Positions 1 to 7,559 of a stretch of 45,541 nucleotides of DNA are shown here, one piece after another. Position numbers and translations under genes: made by a program. The notes beneath the pieces were generated by a model, which worked only from the letters and a program-made list of their open reading frames with translations, ran no database searches and was not told the origin of the DNA. Origin of the DNA: an uncultured beta proteobacterium (GTDB lineage: Bacteria; Pseudomonadota; Gammaproteobacteria; Burkholderiales; Burkholderiaceae_C); contig CAIVHU010000318.1 in assembly GCA_903905735.1 (NCBI GenBank), positions 1 to 45,541 on the forward strand, read 5' to 3'. The stretch's first letter is position 1; each line of letters opens with the position of its first letter.

Positions 1-108
1 ATCGCCATTGCCTACCTGCGAATGTCCAAGCTCAAACATTTGCCCAGCAATCCGCTGGTGCCCGCCGTTTCGCCCGAATACGGCGTGCTAGTCCATCGCT
101 GCCTGTGA
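1..108 (+). CDS. C-terminal end of an unidentified protein (partial)
   Basis: An open frame enters from the left edge and stops at TGA 106-108, leaving 35 residues that end in GVLVHRCL. I see no recognisable motif and cannot assign a family. It could also be a chance open frame, since it is short and its true start lies outside the window. Confidence 0.3.
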   Translation: MAIAYLRMSKLKHLPSNPLVPAVSPEYGVLVHRCL

Positions 109-181
109 TGTCAAGTTCCACACAAAACGGCATAGAGCCCTTTTTTGCCCATTTGTTTCCGAGCAACAGAAGACAATTTGG

Positions 182-340
182 ATGAAGGGCATTTTTAAAG
201 TTCTGAAAAAAGCGCAACCGGGGACTCCTGAAACGTTGGCATTTGTCACCACGCTTAATCAGAAGCGCTCACAAGTGGACTGGGCCGACGTGGACTTACT
301 CAATTTATTGGAAAGAAAGGAACTCAAACAGGCTTACTAA
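182..340 (+). CDS. small hypothetical protein (52 aa), possibly a gene remnant
   Basis: ATG at 182 opens 52 codons rich in Lys, Leu and Gln, ending ELKQAY. The same frame is open upstream to a stop at 89-91 but has no other ATG there, so the protein may be the tail of a decayed longer gene. There is no clear ribosome binding site. Codon use is less GC-rich than in the genes downstream. No family recognised. Confidence 0.25.
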   Translation: MKGIFKVLKKAQPGTPETLAFVTTLNQKRSQVDWADVDLLNLLERKELKQAY

Positions 341-649
341 CGTATACTTTTCTCTGAAGGATAGTCAACCCCTCCTCAGCTGCTGGGCAACTAGTGGTTG
401 CAATTGGACTTCGTAAAAAAAGTCTTTTCGGTATCCGAATGCTTTTTAAGTCAGCAATGATGAATTGAGCAAGAGATATTTGAGCGGTGACTATATGAAT
501 TTTCGGATTCGTGTAGGCATCCACACACTCAGCGGGTTTTCTATCCTTCACCTCTTCGCTTATCGGCTTGGCAATGGTTGCACCATTGGATTCAGAATGT
601 ATTCGCCCCAAGATCTATGCGCGGTACCTCAACACACGACCTATGTGCT
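341..649. other. AT-richer stretch without a supported gene
   Basis: About 300 bases that are visibly less GC-rich than the rest of the window. Open frames exist on both strands (95 codons on the minus strand around 324-611, 65 on the plus strand around 465-662). They lack ribosome binding sites and recognisable protein features, and they overlap each other. It may be residue of acquired DNA. Confidence 0.4.
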
Positions 650-703
650 ATTTATAGCATAGCTTTCAGCGCATATTCGACGAGGGTTAGAGCCAAATTT
701 CAC
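650..703 (+). repeat. dispersed intergenic repeat, copy 1
   Basis: Diverged copy of the ~55-bp repeat found eight times in the window. It reads TATAGCATAGCTTTCAGCGC, then a short AT spacer and GAGGGTTAGAGCC. It lies just downstream (18 bp) of the stop of the YdeI-family pseudogene on the minus strand. Confidence 0.6.
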
Positions 704-720
704 TCGCAAGACCAGCGTTT

Positions 721-1058
721 TCAGGCCCGTCGCGCTAGCGGTAAATTTAAAGGGCTTTCCCCGCGCGCCAGCTTTGCCAGCAGGTCCGCCATGCGCTTCT
801 GCCGGGCATCAGAACGCTTGGCGCTGTGCAGCCGGTGGTAGATGGTGAACTGGCTTTGGCGTTTGAGGGTGGCGTAGAACGCGTGGGCATCGGGGTCTTG
901 TTGCAGCTCTTCGGGCATTACCACGGTGGCACTACCGGCGTAGGCGGTGGCCCATCGCTGCGCGCAGCCTCGGCATGCGCCAGGCCGGCGGCTTGCATGC
1001 CCCCTTGCGCTATCAGCCGCTGAGCATGCTGCACGTTTTTCTGCGGCGAGTTGGCGCG
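721..1058 (-). pseudogene. YdeI/OmdA-family protein, truncated and frameshifted remnant
   Basis: Two adjoining minus-strand frames together read like the C-terminal half of a YdeI-family protein. The upstream frame (about 1058 to 956) gives QHAQRLIAQGGMQAAGLAHA and EAARSDG. The downstream frame (about 957 to 721) gives RWATAYAGSATVVMPEEL, then DPDAHAFYATLKRQSQFTIY and AKRSDARQKRMADLLAKLARGE. The family expects an unbroken SDGRWA at the junction. The DNA instead has one GATGGGC where the frame would need GATGGGCGATGGGC, so a 7-bp deletion between short direct repeats explains the frameshift. The N-terminal half is missing and the remnant stops about 10 bp from repeat copy 2. Family assignment is from remembered sequence pattern. 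Confidence 0.65.
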
Positions 1059-1068
1059 CCTTATTACT

Positions 1069-1124
1069 CTTGTATTGATAGCTTGTTACGATTATTACAT
1101 AAGGGCTACAGCCCTATTTGGCTT
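1069..1124 (+). repeat. dispersed intergenic repeat, copy 2 (overlaps the fic stop codon)
   Basis: Diverged copy with TTGATAGCTTG at the left and AAGGGCTACAGCC at the right. It sits between the truncated YdeI pseudogene and fic. The TAG stop of fic (1114-1116, minus strand) and its last three codons lie inside the repeat. Confidence 0.6.
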
Positions 1125-2256
1125 GTAACTCATACCCCGTACTCCGCCCCCCACCCTCCAGCCTGCGCAGCACGCCACGCGCCAGCAGATCGTTGATGTC
1201 GCGCAGTGCCGTGTCTGCGGAGCATTTGCCAATGGCTGCCCATTTGGCGTTGGTGAGCTTGCCCTCCATGCCGTCCAGCACACGGATCAGCACCAGCGTT
1301 TGCCGCGCGTTCATGGGGGTGCCTGCCCAGCGTTGCCAGAACTGGGACTTCATCAGCACACCAGCCAGCATGCCATCAGCACCCTGCACGGCGCCCAGCA
1401 GGCAGGCCAAAAACCAGCTCAGCCAGGGCGTGACGTCCAGCGTGCCGCGCTGGGTGGCTTCTAGCTGGTCGTAATACTGCTTGCGCTCGCGCTGTACTTG
1501 GGCGCTGAGGCTGTAGAACCTTTGGGCCGTGCCTTCTGCCCGCGCCAGCGCCATGTCGCCTACGGCGCGACTGATGCGGCCGTTGCCGTCGTCAAACGGG
1601 TGCAGGGTCAACAGCCACAGGTGGGCCAGACCCGCGTGGATGAGCGCGTCGCCCGCGGGGGCGGCGTTAAACCATTGCAGGAAAGCCTCTGTTTCTGTGG
1701 GTAGTGATGTGGCGGGCGGTGCCTCAAAATGCACCTTTTCGCGGCCCACGGGGCCGGATACCACTTGCATAGGGCCTGCGGCGTCGTTGCGCCAGGTGCC
1801 CACCTGGATGCGCACCCGGGGGCTGTAGCCAGTGGGGAACAGGGCCGCGTGCCAGCCAAACAGGCGCTCTGCGGTGAGCGGCTGGGCGTGGTGCTGGGTG
1901 GCGTCCAGCACCATATCGACCACGCCGTCTACGTTTCGGTCGGCTGGGGCCAAATCGTCAAGTTTGTCGCCAATGTCCACGCCCAGCCTGCGGGCGATGG
2001 AGGAGCGCACGGCGTCCAGGTTGAGCGCCTCGCCTTCAATGGCGCTGGTGGTGATGACCTCTTGCGTCAGGGCTTGCAGCGTGGCCTGGTCGCGCTGTGC
2101 CAGCCCCAGCTCGGCCATGCGGCCCGCCAAATGGCCCTGCGCACGGTGCACCTGCGCCAGTGGCGCGGCCAGCGCCGCCGCGTCAAACCGCCACTGCGGC
2201 CAGTCGGGGCGCTGCCAAAGGTAGGTGCAGCGGGGCTGGGTTTTGTCGTTAAACAT
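1114..2256 (-). CDS. Fic-domain protein adenylyltransferase, class II, with C-terminal winged helix
   Basis: Predicted Fic enzyme of 380 residues that would transfer AMP from ATP to hydroxyl side chains of a target protein. The N-terminus (TYLWQRPDWPQWRFD) resembles the DUF4172 domain. The self-inhibitory motif (S/T)xxxE(G/N) is present as T70..E74-G75 ahead of the Fic core, which makes it class II and needs no separate antitoxin. The active site is canonical, LHPFDDGNGRISR at 218-230. The last ~70 residues look like a winged helix (TNAKWAAIGKCSADTALRDI). ATG 2256 was chosen because it brings the family's usual start just before the DUF4172 block; an in-frame ATG at 2310 is possible. No ribosome binding site is evident. 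The stop codon comes from repeat copy 2. The target is unknown. Confidence 0.9.
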   Translation of the reverse strand: MFNDKTQPRCTYLWQRPDWPQWRFDAAALAAPLAQVHRAQGHLAGRMAELGLAQRDQATLQALTQEVITTSAIEGEALNLDAVRSSIARRLGVDIGDKLDDLAPADRNVDGVVDMVLDATQHHAQPLTAERLFGWHAALFPTGYSPRVRIQVGTWRNDAAGPMQVVSGPVGREKVHFEAPPATSLPTETEAFLQWFNAAPAGDALIHAGLAHLWLLTLHPFDDGNGRISRAVGDMALARAEGTAQRFYSLSAQVQRERKQYYDQLEATQRGTLDVTPWLSWFLACLLGAVQGADGMLAGVLMKSQFWQRWAGTPMNARQTLVLIRVLDGMEGKLTNAKWAAIGKCSADTALRDINDLLARGVLRRLEGGGRSTGYELQAK

Positions 2257-2645
2257 GCGGTGATTATGGGGCTTATTCACCGCTTTATGTGCGGTAAATA
2301 AAGACGACATTCGCCGCGCTGGGTGCAGTGCATGTACGGTGCAACCATCAGAGTCCACACAATTACTCTATATTTAATAGCTGCTCGCGCATATCCCAAA
2401 AGGGCTAGAAGCCAATTTTGCATAGAACCTGAAATACGTACTGGCCCGGCAAACCGCGCTTTAGCAAGCATGTTCGCTGCCACACAGACGGCACGGCCAA
2501 CTGATCGCAAAGTCAGCGGCAGCGGATCGTTGTGGAAATTGCGCGGCGATGAGGCTGCCGTCCAGCTTATCGAGTCCAATGTTCAATCCGAGCGCAGGTG
2601 GTAGCACCATTGGCGCGTGGTCACCCAACCCTGAAGGCAGACAAC
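2257..2645. other. intergenic stretch between fic and a small gene
   Basis: It holds the likely fic promoter region (minus strand) and repeat copy 3 at 2368-2422. I see no supported gene in the remainder, only short overlapping frames without ribosome binding sites. Confidence 0.4.
2368..2422 (+). repeat. dispersed intergenic repeat, copy 3
   Basis: Well-conserved copy: TTTAATAGCTGCTCGCGC on the left and AAAGGGCTAGAAGCC on the right. It lies upstream of fic, so fic is bracketed by copies 2 and 3 in the same orientation. Confidence 0.75.
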
Positions 2646-2852
2646 ATGGCAAAGATGGAAAAGATAGAAATGGACGCGCAGCGTCGGCAACTGCAGTCGG
2701 ATGTGCGCCAATTGGTGGAGAAGTACCGCTCAATTTTTGAATGGGATATCCCTGACATTGATCAGGCGCTGTCAGACCGGATGATCATCGCGGCGATACG
2801 GCAGGCCCTTGACGAGATTGAGAAGACTTTGCCCGGCCCCACGTTCGCTTGA
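2646..2852 (+). CDS. small hypothetical protein (68 aa), helical and acidic
   Basis: ATG 2646 is preceded by the weak ribosome binding site GAAGGCAG at 2632-2639. The product starts MAKMEKIEMDAQRRQLQSDV and ends EIEKTLPGPTFA. It appears all-helical with charged heptad-like spacing (QLVEKYRSIFEWDIPDIDQA), and has no signal peptide or membrane segment. I do not recognise the family; it may be a small conserved protein of this bacterial group. An in-frame ATG at 2598 would add 16 residues but reads less like protein. Repeat copy 4 follows 6 bp after the stop. Confidence 0.6.
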   Translation: MAKMEKIEMDAQRRQLQSDVRQLVEKYRSIFEWDIPDIDQALSDRMIIAAIRQALDEIEKTLPGPTFA

Positions 2853-2858
2853 ATGCTC

Positions 2859-2912
2859 TTGAATAGATAGCTGCTTGCGCACGTATTAAAAGGGCTAGAG
2901 GTCAATTTGACT
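2859..2912 (+). repeat. dispersed intergenic repeat, copy 4
   Basis: One of the best-conserved copies: GATAGCTGCTTGCGC, a short AT spacer, then AAGGGCTAGAGGTCAA. It directly follows the small 68-residue gene and precedes the pirin transcription unit. Confidence 0.8.
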
Positions 2913-3041
2913 ACTTATTTTGTTGCCCAGTCCTAACTGAGCGGGTAGGGATGGCTTGATGCCTGGATGGTCACTTTTGACCCCGGCAACGTCCTCGGGG
3001 TGACGGTCTTAAACTGGAAAAGACCCACTCAGGAGGCCAAC

Positions 3042-3110
3042 ATGTTCGTTTCTATCCAGCGCAAGCTGATACCCCCCGCCATCACCACCACCGTGGAGCG
3101 TGCCGAATGA
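3042..3110 (+). CDS. 22-residue leader ORF overlapping the pirin start
   Basis: A near-perfect ribosome binding site AGGAGG (3031-3036) precedes ATG 3042, which opens 22 codons (MFVSIQRKLIPPAITTTVER, then AE). Its TGA (3108-3110) overlaps the pirin ATG (3107) as ATGA. The pirin gene has no ribosome binding site of its own, so translational coupling through this leader is the simplest reading. The peptide has no recognised family. No run of rare or repeated codons suggests attenuation. Confidence 0.5.
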   Translation: MFVSIQRKLIPPAITTTVERAE

Positions 3111-4012
3111 GCGCGCCGCAACTGCTGGGCGCGCAGGCCCACGATCTGGGTGGCGGTTTTGTGGTGCGCCGGGTGCTGCCCGCAGCGCAGCGGCAGGCGG
3201 TGGGGCCGTTTGTCTTTTTTGACCACTTTGGCCCGGTGACGGTGACACCGGCTGACAACCACGACGTGCGCCCGCATCCGCACATTGGCCTCGCGACGGT
3301 GACGTATCTGTTGGACGGCGTCATCATGCACCGTGACAACCTGGGTTACACCCAGCGCATTGAGCCCGGTGCCATCAACTGGATGACGGCGGGCAGCGGC
3401 ATCGTGCACTCTGAGCGCAAGCCCGAGGCGGAACGCCAGCTCACCTACGTCAACCACGGCCTGCAGCTGTGGCTGGCGTTGCCTGAAGCCGCGCAGGAAG
3501 TGCCCGCCAGCTTTGTCCACACCCCGGCCAGCGCCATCCCCGAGCTGATTGATGGCTGCGCGCAAGTGCGCGTGCTGGTGGGGCAGGCGTTGGGGGCCGA
3601 GTCGCCCGTGGCCATTTTGTCGCCCACGCTGTATCTGGATGTGCGCCTGCCCGCCAACGGCCAATGGACCTTGCCGATGCTGGCGCAGGAGCAGGCGGTG
3701 TATGCGGTGCAAGGTGAGGTATTGGTGGACGCGCAACCGCTTGCACCGCACACCATGGCCGTCTTGACCTGCAGCACCGTGCTGACGGCAGGGCCACAAG
3801 GCGCGCGGCTGATGCTGATCGGCGGGCAGCCGCTGGGGCGGCGGCTGATGTGGTGGAATTTTGTTTCCACCAGCAAAGCGCGCATCGAACAAGCCGCCCT
3901 GGCCTGGGAAGCTGGCGATACCGCGCAAGGTATGGCACCGGTGACGGGTGATGCCGAACGGATTCCGTTGCCGCTACGGATGCGGATCAGCGCTGAGCAG
4001 ACGGATTTTTAG
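3107..4012 (+). CDS. pirin family protein (bicupin)
   Basis: Cytoplasmic pirin of 301 residues, a usual family length. The N-terminal cupin carries the complete metal site: H57 and H59 in HPHIG, and H101 and E103 in HSERKP, at the same positions as in characterised pirins. Bacterial pirins with this site are metal-dependent; some act as quercetin 2,3-dioxygenases or bind regulatory partners, but the substrate here is unknown. The start overlaps the 22-residue leader ORF (ATGA), suggesting coupled translation. Its TAG (4010-4012) overlaps the stop of the convergent rarD-like gene by 4 bp, leaving no room for an intergenic terminator. Confidence 0.92.
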   Translation: MSAPQLLGAQAHDLGGGFVVRRVLPAAQRQAVGPFVFFDHFGPVTVTPADNHDVRPHPHIGLATVTYLLDGVIMHRDNLGYTQRIEPGAINWMTAGSGIVHSERKPEAERQLTYVNHGLQLWLALPEAAQEVPASFVHTPASAIPELIDGCAQVRVLVGQALGAESPVAILSPTLYLDVRLPANGQWTLPMLAQEQAVYAVQGEVLVDAQPLAPHTMAVLTCSTVLTAGPQGARLMLIGGQPLGRRLMWWNFVSTSKARIEQAALAWEAGDTAQGMAPVTGDAERIPLPLRMRISAEQTDF

Positions 4013-4896
4013 CGGCTTGCGGCTGGCTGGCGCCGACGCATGATCCACAAGCTTTCCGCGCTGTAAATCGCCAGTGCGCCCCAGATCAGATAAAAGCCAA
4101 TGGCGCGCGCAGGCTCGAAGGGTTCGCCATACAGCCACACGCCCACCAGCATCTGCAGGCTCGGTGAGATGTATTGCAGGATGCCCATCGTGGCCAGGGA
4201 AATGCGCCGGGCACCAGCGGCAAACAGCAGCAAGGGGATGGCGGTGAGCGGCCCGGACAGCAGCAACCAGCCCAGGGTCACCGGGTCGCCCTGCACCAGC
4301 GCACCTTGGCCGTGCCAAGTCCACCAGCCCAGCAGCCCCAAGGCCATGGGTAGCAGCAGGACCGTCTCCAGGGTCAGGCCTTCCAGCGCGCCCAGTTTGG
4401 CCACCTTGCGCAGCAGGCCATAGGTGCCAAACGTGAACGCCAGCACCAGCGCCACCCAGGGCAGGCGGCCCGCCTGCACCGTCAGCCACAGCACCCCGCT
4501 GGCAGCCACGGCCACGGCCAACCACTGCGCAGGGCGCGGGCGCTCGTGCAAAAAGGCAAAACCCATCGCCACATTCACCAGAGGCAGGATGAAGTAGCCC
4601 AAGCTGGCATCCAGCACATGGGCGTTTTGCACCGCCCACACGTACACCGACCAGTTCGCCGACAGCAGCAGGGCCGACAGCCCAAAAGCCAGCAGCACAC
4701 GGGGTTGACGGGCGACGACGCGCAACCAGGCCCAGCGCTTGAGCACAAATAGCACGACCATCAGGAACACAAACGACCACACCATGCGGTGCATCACCAC
4801 CTCAAACGCATTGACCTGGACCAGTTGCTTGAAATAAATGGGGAACAAGCCCCAGGCCATATAGGCCAGTGCGGCGTAAAGCAAACCAGGATTCAT
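4009..4896 (-). CDS. rarD: EamA-family transporter, RarD-like
   Basis: Inner-membrane permease of 295 residues with about ten hydrophobic segments, matching the RarD subgroup of the drug/metabolite transporter superfamily. Typical signatures are the start MNPGLLYAALAYMAWGLFPI with YFKQL next, then MHRMVWSFVF, LLLSANWSVYVWAVQNAHVL, ASLGYFILPLVNV and ILQYISPSLQMLVGVWLYGE. ATG 4896 is chosen because it puts the first membrane helix at the N-terminus as in the family; a longer upstream frame is not hydrophobic. Substrate is unknown; RarD is linked to chloramphenicol sensitivity in other bacteria only by name and old genetics. Confidence 0.9.
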   Translation of the reverse strand: MNPGLLYAALAYMAWGLFPIYFKQLVQVNAFEVVMHRMVWSFVFLMVVLFVLKRWAWLRVVARQPRVLLAFGLSALLLSANWSVYVWAVQNAHVLDASLGYFILPLVNVAMGFAFLHERPRPAQWLAVAVAASGVLWLTVQAGRLPWVALVLAFTFGTYGLLRKVAKLGALEGLTLETVLLLPMALGLLGWWTWHGQGALVQGDPVTLGWLLLSGPLTAIPLLLFAAGARRISLATMGILQYISPSLQMLVGVWLYGEPFEPARAIGFYLIWGALAIYSAESLWIMRRRQPAASR

Positions 4897-4999
4897 AAGT
4901 GGCAGGAGCCTAAGGCACAGGCTTTGAGGGGTGGTGTCCGAGTCTAGTGTGTGCCGCCTCAGGTGCCGGCGCACAATGTCTTTCAAAAGGAGCTCTTGA

Positions 5000-5611
5000 A
5001 TGCGCCGCCGACACTTGATCCGCCTTGCACTTTGTCCGCCACTATTTCTGCCGCTTGGGAGTCTGACTTGGGCTGCGTCAACTGATGCCACCTCGCGACC
5101 TGAAGGCGAGCCGCAGCAGCAGCCGCAATACAAGGTGTCGGCCGCTGTTTTGCAGCAAGGCGTGGCACAGCGTTTTCCACTGCGCTACCCGATGCCGGGG
5201 TTGCTGAATCTGGACATGCAGGTGCCGCAGCTGAGTTTGCTGCCCGCGCAAAACCGCCTGGGTGCCGCGATAGCGATAGAAGCGGCAGGGCCTGCGCTGC
5301 AAGGCAGCCACCAAGGCACGCTGGAGCTGACCTTTGCGCTGCGTTATGAGGCCAGCGACCTGACGATACGCGCCCACCAACTGCGTTTCAAACGGTTGAC
5401 GATGCCCAGCCTGCAGCCCAGCGTGATGGTGCTGCTCAACACCTACGGCCCCGCTTTGAGCGAGCGCGCCCTGCTGGAGGTGGTGGTGCACCGCCTTCAG
5501 CCCAGCGATCTGGCGCTGCCCAGTAGCATGGGTTTGCAGCCGGGCAGCATCACCGTGACGGATGCCGGGCTCACGATTGGCTTTGTCCCCAAGCCGCTGA
5601 GTCAGCGCTAG
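5000..5611 (+). CDS. secreted DUF1439-like protein
   Basis: Product of 203 residues with a signal peptide (MRRRHLIRLALCPPLFLPLG, then cleavage near AAS). The mature part resembles DUF1439 proteins (E. coli YceB type): YKVSAAVLQQGVAQRFPLRY near the start, then a beta-rich domain with LLPAQNRLGAAIAIEAAGPA. The ribosome binding site AAAGGAG at 4985-4991 fits ATG 5000. There is no lipobox cysteine, so it should be periplasmic and soluble. Function unknown; YceB-like proteins bind lipid-type ligands by structural inference only. It converges on alkB with a 5-bp gap. Confidence 0.65.
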   Translation: MRRRHLIRLALCPPLFLPLGSLTWAASTDATSRPEGEPQQQPQYKVSAAVLQQGVAQRFPLRYPMPGLLNLDMQVPQLSLLPAQNRLGAAIAIEAAGPALQGSHQGTLELTFALRYEASDLTIRAHQLRFKRLTMPSLQPSVMVLLNTYGPALSERALLEVVVHRLQPSDLALPSSMGLQPGSITVTDAGLTIGFVPKPLSQR

Positions 5612-5616
5612 AGCCG

Positions 5617-6261
5617 CTAGCCCACACACCGAAAAGACAGATTCAGCCGTCTGCGCCCCAGCAAGGCGTGTTCGCCATCAGCCAGCGCGGCTACACCGTG
5701 GTAGGCCAGTCGCGCGGGGCCGCCCCACACCACCACGTCGCCATGCACCAGCCGGTAACGCTGCGGGCGGTCTTTGCGGCTGGACGTGCCAAACAGAAAC
5801 ACCGTTGGCAACCCCAATGACAGCGACACGATGGGCGCTCGCTGGTCTTTTTCGTCCTTATCTTGGTGCAGCGAGAGTTTGGCACCGGGCACATATTGGT
5901 TGATCAGGCAGGCATCTGGCTCAAAGTCGGCGAAGCCAGCCTGCGCGGCAGCGCGCCGGGCCAGGTCCATCATGCACGCGGGCATGGCAGGCCACGGCTG
6001 GCCGGTGAGCGGATCACATTCCGCATATCGATAGCCAATGGGGTCAGACACCCAGCCCAGCGGGCCGCAGTTGCTCATGGCCACCGACATGGTGAACCCG
6101 CCGGGGGTTTGCATGTGGCGCAGCGGCGCTTGATGCAAAACGGACTCGACCGCTTGCAGCAGCGTGCCCGCCTCTTCGCGCGCAAAGCCGTGCAGCAGCA
6201 CCGCGCCGGGGGCGATGGGTGTCTGTGCGGTATCCGGCGGCAGGTCGTCAAAGAGGTCCAT
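5617..6261 (-). CDS. alkB: alpha-ketoglutarate-dependent dioxygenase AlkB
   Basis: Fe(II)/2-oxoglutarate dioxygenase of 214 residues that directly reverses 1-methyladenine and 3-methylcytosine damage by oxidative demethylation. Iron ligands are H132 and D134 (LHQDKDE) and H188 (AYHGV). The 2-oxoglutarate-binding signature RxNxxFR is R205-L-N-L-S-F-R211. The substrate lid region (MSVAMSNCGPLGWVSD, then YRYAECDP) is well conserved. No ada gene is adjacent; a second alkylation repair gene lies at 9753-10868 but not in the same transcription unit. Confidence 0.95.
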   Translation of the reverse strand: MDLFDDLPPDTAQTPIAPGAVLLHGFAREEAGTLLQAVESVLHQAPLRHMQTPGGFTMSVAMSNCGPLGWVSDPIGYRYAECDPLTGQPWPAMPACMMDLARRAAAQAGFADFEPDACLINQYVPGAKLSLHQDKDEKDQRAPIVSLSLGLPTVFLFGTSSRKDRPQRYRLVHGDVVVWGGPARLAYHGVAALADGEHALLGRRRLNLSFRCVG

Positions 6262-6280
6262 GGGTTTTATGTTTTACGCT

Positions 6281-6334
6281 ATTTTTTCCATAGCTTCTTG
6301 CGCACGTATTTACTTGGCTAGAGGGCATAATGCC
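6281..6334 (+). repeat. dispersed intergenic repeat, copy 5
   Basis: Diverged copy with CCATAGCTTCTTGCGCACGT on the left and TTGGCTAGAGGGCATAATG on the right. It occupies the divergent gap between alkB (minus) and the DTW gene (plus), so promoter elements of either gene may lie in or beside it. Confidence 0.65.
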
Positions 6335-6376
6335 TTATGAAAGTCGATTATTAACCATGCCCCAACCTGCATCCAA

Positions 6377-7159
6377 ATGACGGGCATCCACATGCACCAC
6401 GTTAACTCCCACGCCGTCTCAAGACTGCGCACCGCCCGCCTGGCGCGCGCCGTCAAACCCTTTCGCACCCGTGGCGGCCTGGCGGAGCGCTGCCCTGGCT
6501 GCCGGGTGATGTTCAGCCACTGCATGTGCGACTTGCGCCCGGTGGTGCCTACGCGCGCAGGCATGTGCCTGCTGATGGCCGACATTGAGCCGCTCAAACC
6601 CAGCAACACCGGCTGGCTGATTGCCGACGTGGTGACCGACACCTTTGCCTTCGGCTGGGCGCGCACCGAGGTGGACCCAGCTCTGCTGACCTTGCTGGCC
6701 GACCCGCAATGGCAGCCGTATGTGGTATTTCCGGGTGAGTTTGTGGCCCCTGAGCGGGTGGTGACTGTGCTGTTGCCAGAACTGGCCGCAGACGGTCTTC
6801 AGGCCAGGCGCCCGCTGTTTGTGATGCTCGATGCGACCTGGGCAGAGGCGGGCAAGATGTTTCGCAAAAGCCCGTATCTGAACCATTTGCCGGTGCTGAG
6901 CCTGCACCCCGAGCAGAACTCCACCTACCGTCTGCGCCGCTCCAGCCGCAGCGACCACTTTTGCACTTCCGAGGTGGGTGCGCTGTGCCTGGCCCTGGCC
7001 GGTGAGCCGCACGCAGCGCATGTGCTGGACGCTTACCTGGACGTGTTTACCGAACACTACTTACTGGCCAAAAACCAGCAACCGCTGCACCTGGACGACG
7101 CAGCGCACCTGCGCTTGCGCGAGCTATGTGTTCCACGCAGCGACAATCAGGCCCTTTGA
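6377..7159 (+). CDS. DTW-domain tRNA-uridine aminocarboxypropyltransferase (TapT-like)
   Basis: Protein of 260 residues of the DTW family, whose E. coli member YfiP/TapT transfers the 3-amino-3-carboxypropyl group of S-adenosylmethionine to a tRNA uridine (acp3U). A zinc-type cluster is at C39, C42, C49 and C51 (RCPGCRVMFSHCMC). The signature DxTW is D152-A-T-W155 in LFVMLDATWAEAGKM, followed by the family blocks LRRSSRSDHFCTSEV and the C-terminal FTEHYLLAK. ATG 6377 is used; an ATG at 6392 is also possible. The next gene follows after 9 bp, so the two are probably cotranscribed. Confidence 0.88.
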   Translation: MTGIHMHHVNSHAVSRLRTARLARAVKPFRTRGGLAERCPGCRVMFSHCMCDLRPVVPTRAGMCLLMADIEPLKPSNTGWLIADVVTDTFAFGWARTEVDPALLTLLADPQWQPYVVFPGEFVAPERVVTVLLPELAADGLQARRPLFVMLDATWAEAGKMFRKSPYLNHLPVLSLHPEQNSTYRLRRSSRSDHFCTSEVGALCLALAGEPHAAHVLDAYLDVFTEHYLLAKNQQPLHLDDAAHLRLRELCVPRSDNQAL

Positions 7160-7168
7160 GACCAGCCC

Positions 7169-7438
7169 ATGACCACAGACCCGACCCCGGACGACGCATC
7201 GACCAACACAACCATGTGTGCCTCGTGCGCAGGCATCCAGCAAAACTGGCGCCGCGCACGCGGCCACCCGGAGCTGGTGCAAGGCAGCAACCGCACGGTG
7301 GCGCACAAGCATGGCTCTGTCACCATCACCAAATACCGGTGCGAGGCCTGCGGCACGATCTGGGAGTATGAGAACAACAAGGTCAACCGCCACGCGGGTT
7401 GGTCGGTGCTGGCGCGACCCGAAGAGCAAAAGGGTTGA
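7169..7438 (+). CDS. small zinc-ribbon-type protein (89 aa)
   Basis: The product carries two CxxC pairs, MCASCAG near residue 17 and YRCEACGTIWEYE near residue 57, which is the spacing of a single treble-clef or zinc ribbon. It is otherwise hydrophilic. It starts 9 bp after the DTW gene stop and is probably expressed with it. I recognise no named family and function is unknown; nucleic acid binding would be a guess from the ribbon alone. Confidence 0.65.
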   Translation: MTTDPTPDDASTNTTMCASCAGIQQNWRRARGHPELVQGSNRTVAHKHGSVTITKYRCEACGTIWEYENNKVNRHAGWSVLARPEEQKG

Positions 7439-7559
7439 TGCCACCCGAGCTTGCCGAGGGTTTTCTTTTTCGAGTACGCTGGCAGAACAAAAAAAACAAT
7501 ACCTCGCCGTACTTTCAAAGACGAGGCTGAAACATTTCACTTTGAGAAGGAGACTTCCC

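Noticed and set aside
324..611. A 95-codon minus-strand frame in the AT-richer region
   Set aside because: No ribosome binding site, no recognisable domain, and it overlaps other equally unsupported frames. Kept only as part of an unassigned stretch.
1114..2256. A two-gene Fic toxin-antitoxin module
   Set aside because: The inhibitory T-xxx-EG motif is inside the Fic protein itself (class II), and the neighbouring small gene at 2646 is on the other strand and lacks an inhibitory helix motif.
7440..7475. A terminator after the zinc-ribbon gene
   Set aside because: Only ACCC/GGGT pair before the T-rich run; the rest of the apparent repeat is not complementary.
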